The notes: a model not told the origin generated them from the letters alone. 16,037 nucleotides of DNA from Macondimonas sp035325645 (GCA_035325645.1 DAOKZK010000056.1:1-16037), one strand, 5' to 3'. Shown: positions 1 through 7,873, counted from the stretch's first letter. A program made the numbers and translations.

Positions 1-126
1 CCGCGAAATCACCACGAAATCACACGGGTTCGGGAGTTGTTCAGACTTTCCCTAGGGCAGTGAGAGACTTTCGTCACGTGGCGGGATTACACTCCCGGCA
101 CATCAAAAAGGGCGAGTGAGTGATCC

Positions 127-1215
127 ATGATGCGCATGCCTCCGTCGGCCGTCGGTATCCTCGGGCTCATCATCTGCAATCCGTGCGTCGCGGCCGAAGC
201 CCCGGCGTTTCCGGCGCCCATGGCCAGTTGCAGCGTGTTGACCGACGATGCGGCGCGGCTCAAATGCTACGACACGGTTGCGGGACGGACGCCGACGCAA
301 AGCGTGGATTCGGCCGCCCAGGCAGCGCCTGAATCGCCGGATGAAAGCGGCGTGGCGCGCACGGTGGCATCTGCCATGGAGGCCGTGACGCCACCGCCCG
401 CCGAGGAGCCCCCGTCACCCCTGGCCAAGCGCTGGCAACTGGTGGCCCAGACCGACCGGGGGCCCTTCGTGATCACGCCGTATCGGCCGACCTACATCCT
501 GCCGCTTTCATACGTGGGCCGGCGCAACACCGAGCCGTTCCAGGCCACTTTCGGCGCTGATGAGCCCTTCGATCCCATCGAGGCCAAATTCCAGCTCAGC
601 TTCATGAGCAAGCTGTGGCCGGAGCTGCTCGATCCGCGCGGCGACCTGTGGTTTGCCTACACCCAGCAATCGTTCTGGCAGGCCTATAACGGGGATGCCT
701 CGGCGCCGTTTCGCGAAACCAACTACGAACCCGAATTGATTTACTCATGGAAGACCAACGTCAAGACGTTCGGGCTCAACAGCCGGCTGCTCAACGTGAG
801 CCTGGATCATCAATCCAACGGCCGTGACGATCCGGTCTCGCGCAGTTGGAATCGCGTCATCGCCAGCGCCTTGTTCGACCGGGGGGATGATTTCGCGCTG
901 GGGCTGAAGGCATGGTGGCGCCTGCCCGAGGATGCGGAGAAAGACGACAATCCGAATATCGAGGATTACGTCGGCCGAGCCGAGCTATGGACCTTCTGGG
1001 CGGCGGGACGCAACCACTACGCCGTGATGCTGCGCAACAATCTGGATTTCGGCGATCCACGCGGCGCGCTGCAGTTGGACTGGAGCATTCCGCTCGGCCA
1101 CTCGCCGGTACGCGGCTACGTCCAGTATTTCTATGGCTACGGCGACGGGCTGATCGACTACGATTTCATCGCCAATCGCCTGAGCCTCGGCTTTTTGCTG
1201 ACCGACTGGATGTGA
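127..1215 (+). CDS. pldA: Outer-membrane phospholipase A (PldA/OMPLA family)
   Basis: Predicted calcium-dependent outer-membrane phospholipase that hydrolyses acyl chains of phospholipids misplaced in the outer leaflet. The 362-residue protein starts with a signal peptide (about residues 1-23, ending CVAA before EAP). Next come a C35...RLKCYD element (C35 and C47) and a Pro/Ala/Glu-rich linker to about residue 100. The rest is a beta-barrel of alternating aromatic strands. The OMPLA active site is visible as H228-Q-S230-N-G-R, with N242 fourteen residues after the histidine, the same spacing as H142/S144/N156 of E. coli. The C-terminus LLTDWM resembles the terminal strand of OMPLA (ending LNDLF in E. 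coli). The ATG at 127 gives the complete signal peptide; the ribosome site upstream is only a modest GGGCGAG. No convincing promoter was found. It lies 82 bases before gltX and is probably separate from it. The family call is secure; membrane topology is inferred. Confidence 0.88.
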   Translation: MMRMPPSAVGILGLIICNPCVAAEAPAFPAPMASCSVLTDDAARLKCYDTVAGRTPTQSVDSAAQAAPESPDESGVARTVASAMEAVTPPPAEEPPSPLAKRWQLVAQTDRGPFVITPYRPTYILPLSYVGRRNTEPFQATFGADEPFDPIEAKFQLSFMSKLWPELLDPRGDLWFAYTQQSFWQAYNGDASAPFRETNYEPELIYSWKTNVKTFGLNSRLLNVSLDHQSNGRDDPVSRSWNRVIASALFDRGDDFALGLKAWWRLPEDAEKDDNPNIEDYVGRAELWTFWAAGRNHYAVMLRNNLDFGDPRGALQLDWSIPLGHSPVRGYVQYFYGYGDGLIDYDFIANRLSLGFLLTDWM

Positions 1216-1251
1216 GCGGCTCCGGGCGACTTTGTTAACATCGGCGGTCCC

Positions 1252-1274
1252 GCGCAGCCGCCTTTGGGCTGCGC
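1252..1274 (+). promoter_or_regulatory. Hairpin in the gltX leader
   Basis: GCGCAGCC (1252-1259) and GGCTGCGC (1267-1274) form a perfect 8-bp stem with a 7-base loop, 23 bases before the gltX ATG. No T run follows, so it is not a standard intrinsic terminator of pldA. It could be a 5'-UTR structure affecting gltX expression or mRNA stability. Its role is inferred only from the symmetry. Confidence 0.4.
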
Positions 1275-1297
1275 TCCGTCTGGAGTCCGCTTGCGTC

Positions 1298-2698
1298 ATG
1301 ACCGTCGTCACCCGTTTCGCCCCCAGCCCCACTGGCCATCTGCACATCGGGGGCGCCCGTACCGCGCTGTTTTCCTGGCTCCATGCCCGCCGCATGGGCG
1401 GGCGCTTCATCCTGCGCATCGAGGATACCGATCGGGAACGTTCGACCGATGAATATGTCGAGGCCATTCTCGAAGGGATGGCTTGGCTGGGGTTGGAACA
1501 TGATGAGGGCCCTTACTACCAGACCCAGCGCTTCGATCGCTACCGGGAGGTGATCGCGCGCATGCTCGCCGAGGGGACGGCCTATCACTGCTATTGCAGC
1601 CGTGAGCGCCTGGAAGCCTTGCGCGCCGAGCAGATGGCCGCCAAGGAAAAACCGCGCTACGACGGGTCGTGCCGGGATCGGCACGACCCGCCGCCCGAGG
1701 GCGTGAGTCCTGTGGTGCGCTTTCGCAATCCGCTGGACGGGCAGGTGGTGTTCGAGGACCTGGTGCGCGGATCCATTGCCTTCGCCAATGCCGAACTGGA
1801 TGACCTCATCATCGCCCGCTCGGACGGCACGCCGACCTACAACTTCACAGTGGTGGTGGACGATGCGGACATGGGGGTGACACATGTCATCCGCGGCGAC
1901 GACCACATCAACAATACCCCGCGACAGATCAACCTCTTGCAGGCGCTCGGCGTGACCCCGCCGGCCTATGCGCACGTGCCGATGATCCTGGGTGCTGACG
2001 GCCAGCGTCTGTCCAAGCGCCATGGGGCAGTCAGCGTGCTCCAGTACCGCGACGAAGGCTATCTCCCCGAGGCGCTGCTCAATTATCTGGTGCGGCTCGG
2101 CTGGTCGCGAGGCGATCAGGAGATCTTCAGCCGGCCCGAGATGATCGCGCTGTTCGATCTCAAAGCGGTGCATCGGGCGCCGTCGACCTTCAATCCCGAC
2201 AAGCTGCTCTGGCTCAACCAGCATTATCTGAAAACGGCCGATCCTGTCTATGTGGCCGGCCATCTGCAGCCGCATCTGGCGCGGCTGGGCGTCGATCCGG
2301 ATGCCGGCCCGGATCTCGCAGGCGTGGTGCGCGCGCTGCGTGAGCGCAGCAAGACGCTGGTCGAGATGGCCGAGGGCGCGCGGTTTTTCTTTGCCGACCA
2401 TGTCGCCTACGATGAGAAGGCGGTGGCCAAGCATCTGGGCGAGGAGGGTTGCCGCGCGCTCAGCGCCGTGAAGGCACAGCTCGCGGAGCTGGCCGAATGG
2501 ACGACCGAGGCGATCCATGGCGTCATCGAAACCGTGGCCGCCTCGGGCGGGTGGAAGATGGGGCAGGTGGCCCAGCCTCTGCGCGTCGCGGTCAGCGGTA
2601 CGGCGGTTTCCCCGCCCATCGACCAGACGCTGCAATTGCTGGGGCGGGAAAAGAGCCTCGAGCGTATCGCGGCGGCGCTGCAGCACGTTCACAGCTAG
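1298..2698 (+). CDS. gltX: Glutamyl-tRNA synthetase
   Basis: Class I aminoacyl-tRNA synthetase that charges tRNA-Glu with glutamate in the cytoplasm. The protein aligns along its length with E. coli GltX as I recall it. The HIGH-type signature is H16-I-G-G19 after FAPSPTG, and the KMSKS-type loop is L238-S-K-R241. Between them lie a CYC...YDGSC zinc-binding-like segment and the HVIRGDDHINNTPRQ region of the catalytic fold. The helical anticodon-binding half contains LLNYLVRLGWS and ends near IAAALQHVHS. The ATG at 1298 was chosen over an upstream in-frame ATG at 1232. It gives 466 residues, the usual length, places TRFAPSPTG at the N-terminus, and has GGAG at 1282-1285. The upstream start would add 22 residues not seen in the family. 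tRNA-Glu lies about 5 kb downstream in the same direction. Confidence 0.97.
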   Translation: MTVVTRFAPSPTGHLHIGGARTALFSWLHARRMGGRFILRIEDTDRERSTDEYVEAILEGMAWLGLEHDEGPYYQTQRFDRYREVIARMLAEGTAYHCYCSRERLEALRAEQMAAKEKPRYDGSCRDRHDPPPEGVSPVVRFRNPLDGQVVFEDLVRGSIAFANAELDDLIIARSDGTPTYNFTVVVDDADMGVTHVIRGDDHINNTPRQINLLQALGVTPPAYAHVPMILGADGQRLSKRHGAVSVLQYRDEGYLPEALLNYLVRLGWSRGDQEIFSRPEMIALFDLKAVHRAPSTFNPDKLLWLNQHYLKTADPVYVAGHLQPHLARLGVDPDAGPDLAGVVRALRERSKTLVEMAEGARFFFADHVAYDEKAVAKHLGEEGCRALSAVKAQLAELAEWTTEAIHGVIETVAASGGWKMGQVAQPLRVAVSGTAVSPPIDQTLQLLGREKSLERIAAALQHVHS

Positions 2699-2719
2699 CC
2701 GGGATGCCGGCAGCGTTTT
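2694..2719 (+). terminator. Weak terminator or attenuator across the gltX stop codon
   Basis: GCCGG (2698-2702), GATG loop, CCGGC (2707-2711) form a 5-bp stem. GCT (2694-2696) and AGC (2712-2714) extend it by three pairs around a bulged A. GTTTT follows at 2715-2719. This resembles an intrinsic terminator with a short T tract, and it ends just before the strong nfeD ribosome site. It may only attenuate readthrough from gltX into nfeD. Confidence 0.4.
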
Positions 2720-2721
2720 CT

Positions 2722-2730
2722 GGAAGGAGG
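2722..2730 (+). promoter_or_regulatory. Strong ribosome binding site deciding the nfeD start
   Basis: GGAAGGAGG at 2722-2730 is close to the ideal anti-16S complement. It lies four bases before the GTG at 2735, which selects this codon as the NfeD start and predicts efficient initiation despite GTG. Confidence 0.7.
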
Positions 2731-2734
2731 GCGT

Positions 2735-4141
2735 GTGCGGGCATTGATCTTTCACTTCCTGCTCGCTGGACTGTTCGGTCTCGTCGCAGGACCGGCTGGG
2801 GCCGCCGAGCGGTCGCCTCTGACTGGCCGGGTGGTCGAACTGGCCTTGACCGGACCGGTGGGTCCCGCAAGCAGCGATTATCTGGTGCGCGCCTTGGGGC
2901 GGGCCGGCGAGGAGAACGCTGCGCTGGTGGTGTTGCGGATCGATACGCCGGGTGGCCTCGACACCGCCATGCGCGACATCGTCCAGGCTGTCCTCGCCTC
3001 GCCCGTTCCCGTGGCGGGCTTCGTCGCCCCGGCCGGCGCCCGTGCCGCCAGCGCCGGCACCTACGTCCTGTACGCGTGCCATCTCGCCGCCATGGCGCCG
3101 GGAACCAATCTGGGCGCTGCCACGCCCGTGGCGATCGGACCCGGGGGCGACGCTCCTGATGTTCCGCGCCGTCCCAACGGTTCCGAGGCAGAGAAGGACG
3201 ATACACGCTCCCCCGCGACCGATACCCTGACGCTGAAGTCACGCAACGATGCCGTGGCCTATCTGCGCGCCCTTGCCGAGCTACGGGGTCGCAACGCCGA
3301 CTGGGCGGAGCAGGCCGTACGCGAGGCGGCCAGCCTGTCGGCACACGCGGCGCTGGATCAGGGCGTGATCGAGGTGATGGCGGCCGATCTCCCCGATCTG
3401 TTGCGGCAGCTTCAGGGGCGGCAGGTCGAGGCAGGCGGACGCGTATCGATTCTCGATGTTCAGGATCGCGAAGTAGTGCCCTTGTTGCCGGACTGGCGGA
3501 CACGTCTTCTGGCCGTGATCACCAATCCCAATGTGGCCTATCTGCTGATGTTGGTTGGCATCTATGGCCTGATCCTGGAATTCTACAACCCCGGCATCGG
3601 CGTGGCTGGCGTGGCCGGCGGCATTTGTCTGTTGCTGGCGCTGTTCGCGTTCCAGGCCCTGCCGGTGAACTATGCCGGCATGGCGCTGCTGGTATTCGGC
3701 GTGATACTGATGGTGGCCGAGGCAGTGACACCGAGTTTCGGCGTGCTGGGCATCGGCGGCATCGTTGCATTCGTGCTCGGCTCGGTTGTGCTGTTCGATC
3801 GCGACGTCCCTGAATTCCGGATCGCCTGGGGGCTGATTTTCGGGATCGGGCTCGGCTCCGCGCTCGGCGTGGCCTTGCTGGCCGCGTTTGCCGTCCGTGC
3901 GGCGCGCCGCGGTGTGACGACAGGTGGCGAGGCGATACTGGCCGAGTATGGAGAGGCGATCGACGATTTCAGAGACGGGCAGGGCCGGGTCCGGTTGCAC
4001 GGCGAGATCTGGCAGGCACGCAGCGATCGGGCGGTGCGAGCCGGCGCCCCGATACGGGTGCGGAACCGCCAGGGTTTGATCGTGGATGTGGAGCCGGTGG
4101 AGCCGCAAATGAACACAGCAGACACAGGAGAGGCGTCATGA
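2735..4141 (+). CDS. Long-form NfeD membrane serine protease (ClpP-class)
   Basis: Membrane-bound protease of the long NfeD (NfeD1b) family, whose archaeal member PH1510 cleaves a stomatin partner. The 468-residue protein has a signal-like N-terminus (about 1-24) and a ClpP-class protease domain (about 30-225). The Ser-Lys dyad is visible as G101-A-R-A-A-S106-A-G-T and K168 in the LKSRNDAVAYL helix. Multiple hydrophobic segments span about 262-390 (LLMLVGIYGLI, ICLLLALFAF, ALLVFGVILMVAE, IVAFVLGSVVLF, LIFGIGLGSALG). A C-terminal OB-fold NfeD domain covers about 395-455. The GTG start follows a very strong ribosome site. Its stop overlaps the slipin ATG in an ATGA, so the two are translationally coupled, which is typical of this pair. 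The stretch at 138-165 is a charged linker between the dyad residues. Substrate specificity is inferred from the family. Confidence 0.93.
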   Translation: MRALIFHFLLAGLFGLVAGPAGAAERSPLTGRVVELALTGPVGPASSDYLVRALGRAGEENAALVVLRIDTPGGLDTAMRDIVQAVLASPVPVAGFVAPAGARAASAGTYVLYACHLAAMAPGTNLGAATPVAIGPGGDAPDVPRRPNGSEAEKDDTRSPATDTLTLKSRNDAVAYLRALAELRGRNADWAEQAVREAASLSAHAALDQGVIEVMAADLPDLLRQLQGRQVEAGGRVSILDVQDREVVPLLPDWRTRLLAVITNPNVAYLLMLVGIYGLILEFYNPGIGVAGVAGGICLLLALFAFQALPVNYAGMALLVFGVILMVAEAVTPSFGVLGIGGIVAFVLGSVVLFDRDVPEFRIAWGLIFGIGLGSALGVALLAAFAVRAARRGVTTGGEAILAEYGEAIDDFRDGQGRVRLHGEIWQARSDRAVRAGAPIRVRNRQGLIVDVEPVEPQMNTADTGEAS

Positions 4142-4932
4142 CGATTTCGGCAATTGGCATGGTTATCGGGGTCCTTCTGGCGTTTGTGCTATCGGGCCTG
4201 AAGGTGCTGCGTGAATATGAGCGGGCAGTCGTGTTTACGCTGGGACGCTTCTGGCGCGTGAAAGGTCCGGGACTGGTCGTGATCGTGCCCATCATTCAGC
4301 AGATGGTGCGCGTCGACGTGCGCACCATCGTCATGGACGTGCCCTCCCAGGACGTGATTTCGCGCGACAACGTCTCGGTCAAGGTCAACGCCGTGCTCTA
4401 TTTTCGCGTCGTGGATCCCGAGCGGGCCATCAACCAGGTCGAAAACTATCTGGAAGCCACCAGCCAGCTTGCCCAGACCACTCTGCGCTCGGTGCTGGGT
4501 CAGCACGAGCTCGACGAGATGCTCGCCGAGCGCGACAAGATGAACGCCGACCTGCAGCGCATCCTGGACGTGCAGACCGATACCTGGGGCGTGAAGGTCG
4601 CCAACGTCGAGATCAAGCACATCGATCTGGACGAGAGCATGATCCGGGCGATCGCGCAGCAGGCCGAGGCCGAGCGCAGCCGGCGTGCCAAGGTGATCCA
4701 CGCCGCCGGCGAGTTGCAGGCGTCGCGCAAGCTGCAGGAGGCGGCGCAGGTGCTGGCCGAGGCGCCGATGGCCATGCAGCTACGCTATCTGCAGACCCTC
4801 ACGCAGATTGCCGGGGACAAGAGCTCAACCCTGGTCTTCCCCTTGCCGATAGACCTCCTGAAACCGTTGCTGGAATCCGCACAGCCGAGCGCCGCAGGCG
4901 TTCCATCGTCCGGGGCCACCGTCCCGGAATAA
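4138..4932 (+). CDS. Slipin / stomatin-like SPFH-domain membrane protein
   Basis: SPFH-domain scaffold protein, a likely partner or substrate of the NfeD protease encoded just upstream. The 264-residue protein has one N-terminal membrane segment (about 3-20), then the SPFH domain. Typical slipin segments include EYERAVVFTLGRF near residue 25, KGPGLVVIVPI, RTIVMDVPSQDVISRDNVSV, and the helix LRSVLGQHELDEMLAERD. A charged helical, probably coiled-coil tail runs from about 155 to 215 (AEAERSRRAKVIHAAGE). LVFPLPIDLL near the C-terminus is also typical. The start overlaps the nfeD stop by four bases, with AGGAGAGG upstream. Such proteins oligomerise into membrane microdomains. It is a slipin rather than an HflK/HflC or flotillin, judging by length and the NfeD neighbour. 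Confidence 0.93.
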   Translation: MTISAIGMVIGVLLAFVLSGLKVLREYERAVVFTLGRFWRVKGPGLVVIVPIIQQMVRVDVRTIVMDVPSQDVISRDNVSVKVNAVLYFRVVDPERAINQVENYLEATSQLAQTTLRSVLGQHELDEMLAERDKMNADLQRILDVQTDTWGVKVANVEIKHIDLDESMIRAIAQQAEAERSRRAKVIHAAGELQASRKLQEAAQVLAEAPMAMQLRYLQTLTQIAGDKSSTLVFPLPIDLLKPLLESAQPSAAGVPSSGATVPE

Positions 4933-4933
4933 C

Positions 4934-4958
4934 GCCGGGGCCCCCGATTCGGCCCGGC
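4934..4958 (+). other. GC-rich inverted repeat between the slipin and kinase genes
   Basis: GCCGGG (4934-4939) and CCCGGC (4953-4958) can pair around a 13-base loop in the 75-base gap between the slipin stop and the kinase start. No T run follows. It may limit transcription from the nfeD-slipin pair into the kinase gene, or may simply reflect base composition. Confidence 0.25.
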
Positions 4959-5007
4959 CTCGCGCGGGTCCGCAACGCCAGCGAAACGAAAGAGGCGCGG
5001 CGGATCG

Positions 5008-7527
5008 ATGAGGCGATGGAAGGACTGGCTGGCGAGCCAATGGCTTTGGCAGATCTTTCTGGTACTGGCCGTCGGCGCTGGCGTGTTGCTTCAGGCACCT
5101 GCGCTGCAGCACCTGGAGTGGCGCCTCTACGACCGCGTTCTGCGCTGGGCACCCATCCCATCCCCCGTTCTCAATGGCATCTCCGTCGAAATTGATGCCC
5201 GTAGCCTCGCCGGCCAAGGCTCGGACCTGCAAACCCAGCTCGCGCGACTGGTGCATCTGCTCCAAAAGGACGGTGCTCGCGGCATTGGTATCCTGCTGCC
5301 GCTTGAGACCGACCCGGGCCTGCCCCCGTGGTTGACCGCCTTGGGGCAGACGCTGCAGGAAAGCGCTTTGGTGTCGACGGATCGGGCCAGCGTGAACCGC
5401 ATGCAGCGCTTGCTCGGAGAAGGCGAACGGGACCTCGACCGAACCCGGCTGCTGTCCCGCGTGATGACGGAAAGTGGCATGACATATCTCTCTTTTCGAT
5501 TCGGCGCCCAGCCTGACGCCGCGCCATTGCCGGATGCCTTGTTGCAGAGGGCGATTCCGCCGCGTCCGGGCACGACCGTGCTCCCGACCGCACCCGCCTG
5601 GACCGGCGGTTCCGTCGCCCCGCGACCGACCGTTCCCGCATCGCGCCTGGCGAATGCGTCGGCGGGGCTTGGCTTCCTGAACACCCCCTCAGATGGCGAC
5701 GGCGTCACGCGAAGCATCCCTTTGGTCGTCAACCAGGAAGGGCGCTATTTCGCAGCGTTGCCTCTTTTGCTTGCGGCTCACTGGGCGCAGGGGCCAACCA
5801 GGGAAGTGACCGTCGAGCCGGGCAAGGGGATACATGTCGGAAATCTTTTCATTCCGACGATGCCCGACATGCGCATCTATGTGGGTCGCATGGATCACGC
5901 CGGCGCGCAGTGGAAGAAGGTTCGCCTGGCGGATGTTCCGCCCACGCCCATAGGCCTCTTTCATGGCAGACTCGTGCTGATCGGATACGCGCCCGAATTC
6001 GATCACCAATGGGCGGCCGCGGCCCACGGTTCCTTGAGTGAAGCTGAATGGGTCGGCGGCGTCACCGAGCGTCTGACGAGCTTGAATTACTTCATGCGAC
6101 CACCTTGGGCTGACCAGGGCCGCTGGATCGCCATTGCTGGCGCCGCGCTGATGGTGCTCGCGCTGCCGCTGCTGCCCCCTTGGCTTGCCATCACTCTGGG
6201 TGGCGGCCTCGGCATGGGATTGCTGTGTGCCTTCGGCTATCTGCTGATTTCCCATCATTGGTGGATAGAGCTGGGCGCCCCGGCCGTGCTGCTGGTGGCC
6301 GGCGGACTCATTGCCGCCGGGCACCGGCTTTGGGAGCATTTTCGGGATCTTGCGTATCTGGCGGATGATGGCGACCAACGTCCATGGTGGGCCGAACCAA
6401 GGCACCGCCTGCGCCGCCTCTGGGGGCGGCTGCGGGGCCGCCCCGGATCCGACGGGGCCCTGATCGCTGTTGCCGGTGTGGCGTCTCTTCCGGACGAAGC
6501 GCCAGCTCTGCGCGCGATGCTGAATAAGACCCGGTCGTCTGCGCAGCGCGATCCAGGCCCCGAAGCCGGCACGGCGACGGTCGCCCGTGCGCCGCGGCGG
6601 ATGCCGGAGGCCGAACCGGCAGCGCCGCGCCCGGCGATGCCGAGGAATACGACCAATTCGCCGGATCCCGTCCGCACCCTGGGCCGATACACCATCGAGA
6701 ACCAACTCGGGAAGGGTGCGATGGGCGCCGTGTACCGGGGTGTTGATCCGCGCATCAACCGTGTGGTGGCGATCAAGACGCTCAATCTCCAGCAGGAGTT
6801 CGAGGCCGAGGAGCTGGAGCAGGTCAAGGAACGGTTTTTTCACGAGGCCGAAGTGGCCGGACGTCTCAATCATCCGCATATCGTGACGATTTACGATGTC
6901 GGCGAGGATCACGGGCTGGGATTCATCGCCATGGAACTCATCGACGGGCACGACATGCGCCGGTATACGCGCAAGGAGCAGTTGTTGCCCATCAACCGGA
7001 TCATGGAGATGGCCGCGCAAGTGGCTGAAGCGCTCGATTTTGCCCACCGCAACGGCGTGGTGCACCGCGACATCAAGCCCAGCAACATCATGCTCGACAA
7101 GACCGGACGCCAGGTGAAGGTAGCCGATTTCGGCATCGCCCGCATCGGCAGCAGCGGCAAGACCCGCACCGGAACCGTTCTGGGAACGCCGCCCTACATG
7201 TCGCCGGAGCAACTCTCCGGACGCCCGCTCGACGGGCGCTCGGATGTGTTTTCGCTGGGCGTGGTCCTGTTCGAACTGGTGACAGGGCGACGGCCGTTCG
7301 AAGGCGACACCGTAGCCACACTGATGAGCAGGATTGCGAATGATCGACACCCCGATCTCATGACGCTCCGGGGCGGGGTCCCAGCGTGTCTGCGCAACAT
7401 CATCGACAAGACGCTCGAAAAGGATCCCAACAAGCGCTATCCCAATGCTGGCGCGCTTCGCCTGGCCCTGCTGCGTTGCATCGAAAACAACTACACGGGG
7501 AGCAGTTTCAGCGGTCGCGGGGCTTGA
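5008..7527 (+). CDS. CHASE2-domain transmembrane Ser/Thr protein kinase
   Basis: Membrane receptor-type Hanks kinase of 839 residues. One membrane segment (about 13-30) leads into a periplasmic CHASE2-like sensor (about 32-365), recognisable from LEWRLYDRVLRWAP, GLGFLNTPSDGDGVTRSIPL and GRLVLIGYAPEFDHQW. Three further membrane segments follow (about 373-389, 393-414, 419-436), then an Arg/Pro-rich cytoplasmic linker to about 555. The kinase domain (about 557-825) is complete: glycine loop G568-K-G-A-M-G573, catalytic lysine K590 in VAIK, helix-C E613, H686-R-D688-I-K-P-S-N693, D707-F-G709, and GTPPYMSPEQ. It is an RD kinase. The sensor lacks the WPW-type motif common in CHASE2. No phosphatase, FHA or cyclase gene adjoins, so ligand and targets are unknown. 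Start ATG 5008 has AGAGG at a rather long distance. A -35 element for the tRNAs overlaps its stop. Confidence 0.92.
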   Translation: MRRWKDWLASQWLWQIFLVLAVGAGVLLQAPALQHLEWRLYDRVLRWAPIPSPVLNGISVEIDARSLAGQGSDLQTQLARLVHLLQKDGARGIGILLPLETDPGLPPWLTALGQTLQESALVSTDRASVNRMQRLLGEGERDLDRTRLLSRVMTESGMTYLSFRFGAQPDAAPLPDALLQRAIPPRPGTTVLPTAPAWTGGSVAPRPTVPASRLANASAGLGFLNTPSDGDGVTRSIPLVVNQEGRYFAALPLLLAAHWAQGPTREVTVEPGKGIHVGNLFIPTMPDMRIYVGRMDHAGAQWKKVRLADVPPTPIGLFHGRLVLIGYAPEFDHQWAAAAHGSLSEAEWVGGVTERLTSLNYFMRPPWADQGRWIAIAGAALMVLALPLLPPWLAITLGGGLGMGLLCAFGYLLISHHWWIELGAPAVLLVAGGLIAAGHRLWEHFRDLAYLADDGDQRPWWAEPRHRLRRLWGRLRGRPGSDGALIAVAGVASLPDEAPALRAMLNKTRSSAQRDPGPEAGTATVARAPRRMPEAEPAAPRPAMPRNTTNSPDPVRTLGRYTIENQLGKGAMGAVYRGVDPRINRVVAIKTLNLQQEFEAEELEQVKERFFHEAEVAGRLNHPHIVTIYDVGEDHGLGFIAMELIDGHDMRRYTRKEQLLPINRIMEMAAQVAEALDFAHRNGVVHRDIKPSNIMLDKTGRQVKVADFGIARIGSSGKTRTGTVLGTPPYMSPEQLSGRPLDGRSDVFSLGVVLFELVTGRRPFEGDTVATLMSRIANDRHPDLMTLRGGVPACLRNIIDKTLEKDPNKRYPNAGALRLALLRCIENNYTGSSFSGRGA

Positions 7528-7552
7528 CGCGGACCGATCCGGGACGTAAAGT
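7524..7552 (+). promoter_or_regulatory. Sigma-70 promoter for tRNA-Ala / tRNA-Glu
   Basis: TTGACG at 7524-7529 (5 of 6 consensus bases), a 17-base spacer, and TAAAGT at 7547-7552 (4 of 6). Transcription would start near 7559, about 12 bases before the tRNA-Ala gene. The sequence after the -10 (TTGCCGC) is GC-rich, like discriminators of stringently controlled stable-RNA promoters. The -35 overlaps the stop codon of the kinase gene. Confidence 0.6.
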
Positions 7553-7570
7553 TTGCCGCTTCCCGAGTGC

Positions 7571-7646
<76 letters not shown>

Positions 7647-7654
7647 AGTTTTTT

Positions 7655-7668
7655 ATCCCGAAAGGGAT
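7655..7668 (+). other. GAAA-capped hairpin in the tRNA spacer
   Basis: ATCCC (7655-7659), GAAA, GGGAT (7664-7668) form a small stem with a stable GNRA tetraloop in the 38-base spacer between the two tRNAs. It follows a TTTTTT run rather than preceding one, so it is not a + strand terminator. It may be a landmark for processing the dicistronic precursor. Confidence 0.35.
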
Positions 7669-7684
7669 GCCGATCACGCGCCAC

Positions 7685-7760
7685 GTCCCCATCGTCTAGT
7701 GGCCAAGGACACCGCCCTTTCACGGCGGCGACCGGGGTTCGAATCCCCGTGGGGACGCCA
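7685..7760 (+). tRNA. tRNA-Glu (anticodon TTC)
   Basis: A 76-base tRNA gene with encoded CCA. The acceptor stem GTCCCCA pairs with TGGGGAC and the discriminator base is G. The anticodon stem CCGCC/GGCGG encloses CTTTCAC, with anticodon TTC at 7719-7721. The T arm is CCGGGGTTCGAATCCCCG. It decodes GAA and GAG and is the substrate of the GltX encoded upstream. A TTTTTT run at 7767-7772 lies shortly downstream. Confidence 0.98.
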
Positions 7761-7860
7761 TCTTCATTTTTTCACCGCCACGACGGCACCCATCGGGTCG
7801 TATACAGACCGAGAGTGACCTTTCCGCGGTCAAGTCTTTCTATTGTCGTAGTCCGTTGAC

Positions 7861-7873
7861 CCGCATTCTGCGG
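7861..7873 (+). other. Small hairpin in the cysM leader
   Basis: CCGCA (7861-7865), TTC loop, TGCGG (7869-7873) form a 5-bp stem about 56 bases before the preferred cysM start. The 168 bases between tRNA-Glu and that start hold no recognisable gene. TTGACC at 7856-7861 could be a -35, but I found no good -10 at a matching distance. Confidence 0.25.

Noticed and set aside
4..23. CGAAATCAC direct repeat at 4-12 and 15-23
   Set aside because: There are only two copies at the window edge; no array, operator or attachment site is supported.
42..72. GACTTTC repeated at 44-50 and 66-72, and again at 14394-14400
   Set aside because: Short exact matches like this are expected by chance; no common position relative to a promoter could be shown.
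1235..3082. 615-codon open frame on the - strand opposite gltX and nfeD
   Set aside because: It is antisense to a certain gltX and to nfeD, is rich in His/Arg/Gln/Gly as expected from reverse-reading GC-rich genes, and shows no family motif.
2449..3159. 236-codon + strand frame bridging gltX and nfeD
   Set aside because: It is an Arg/Gly-rich out-of-frame shadow of two strong genes.
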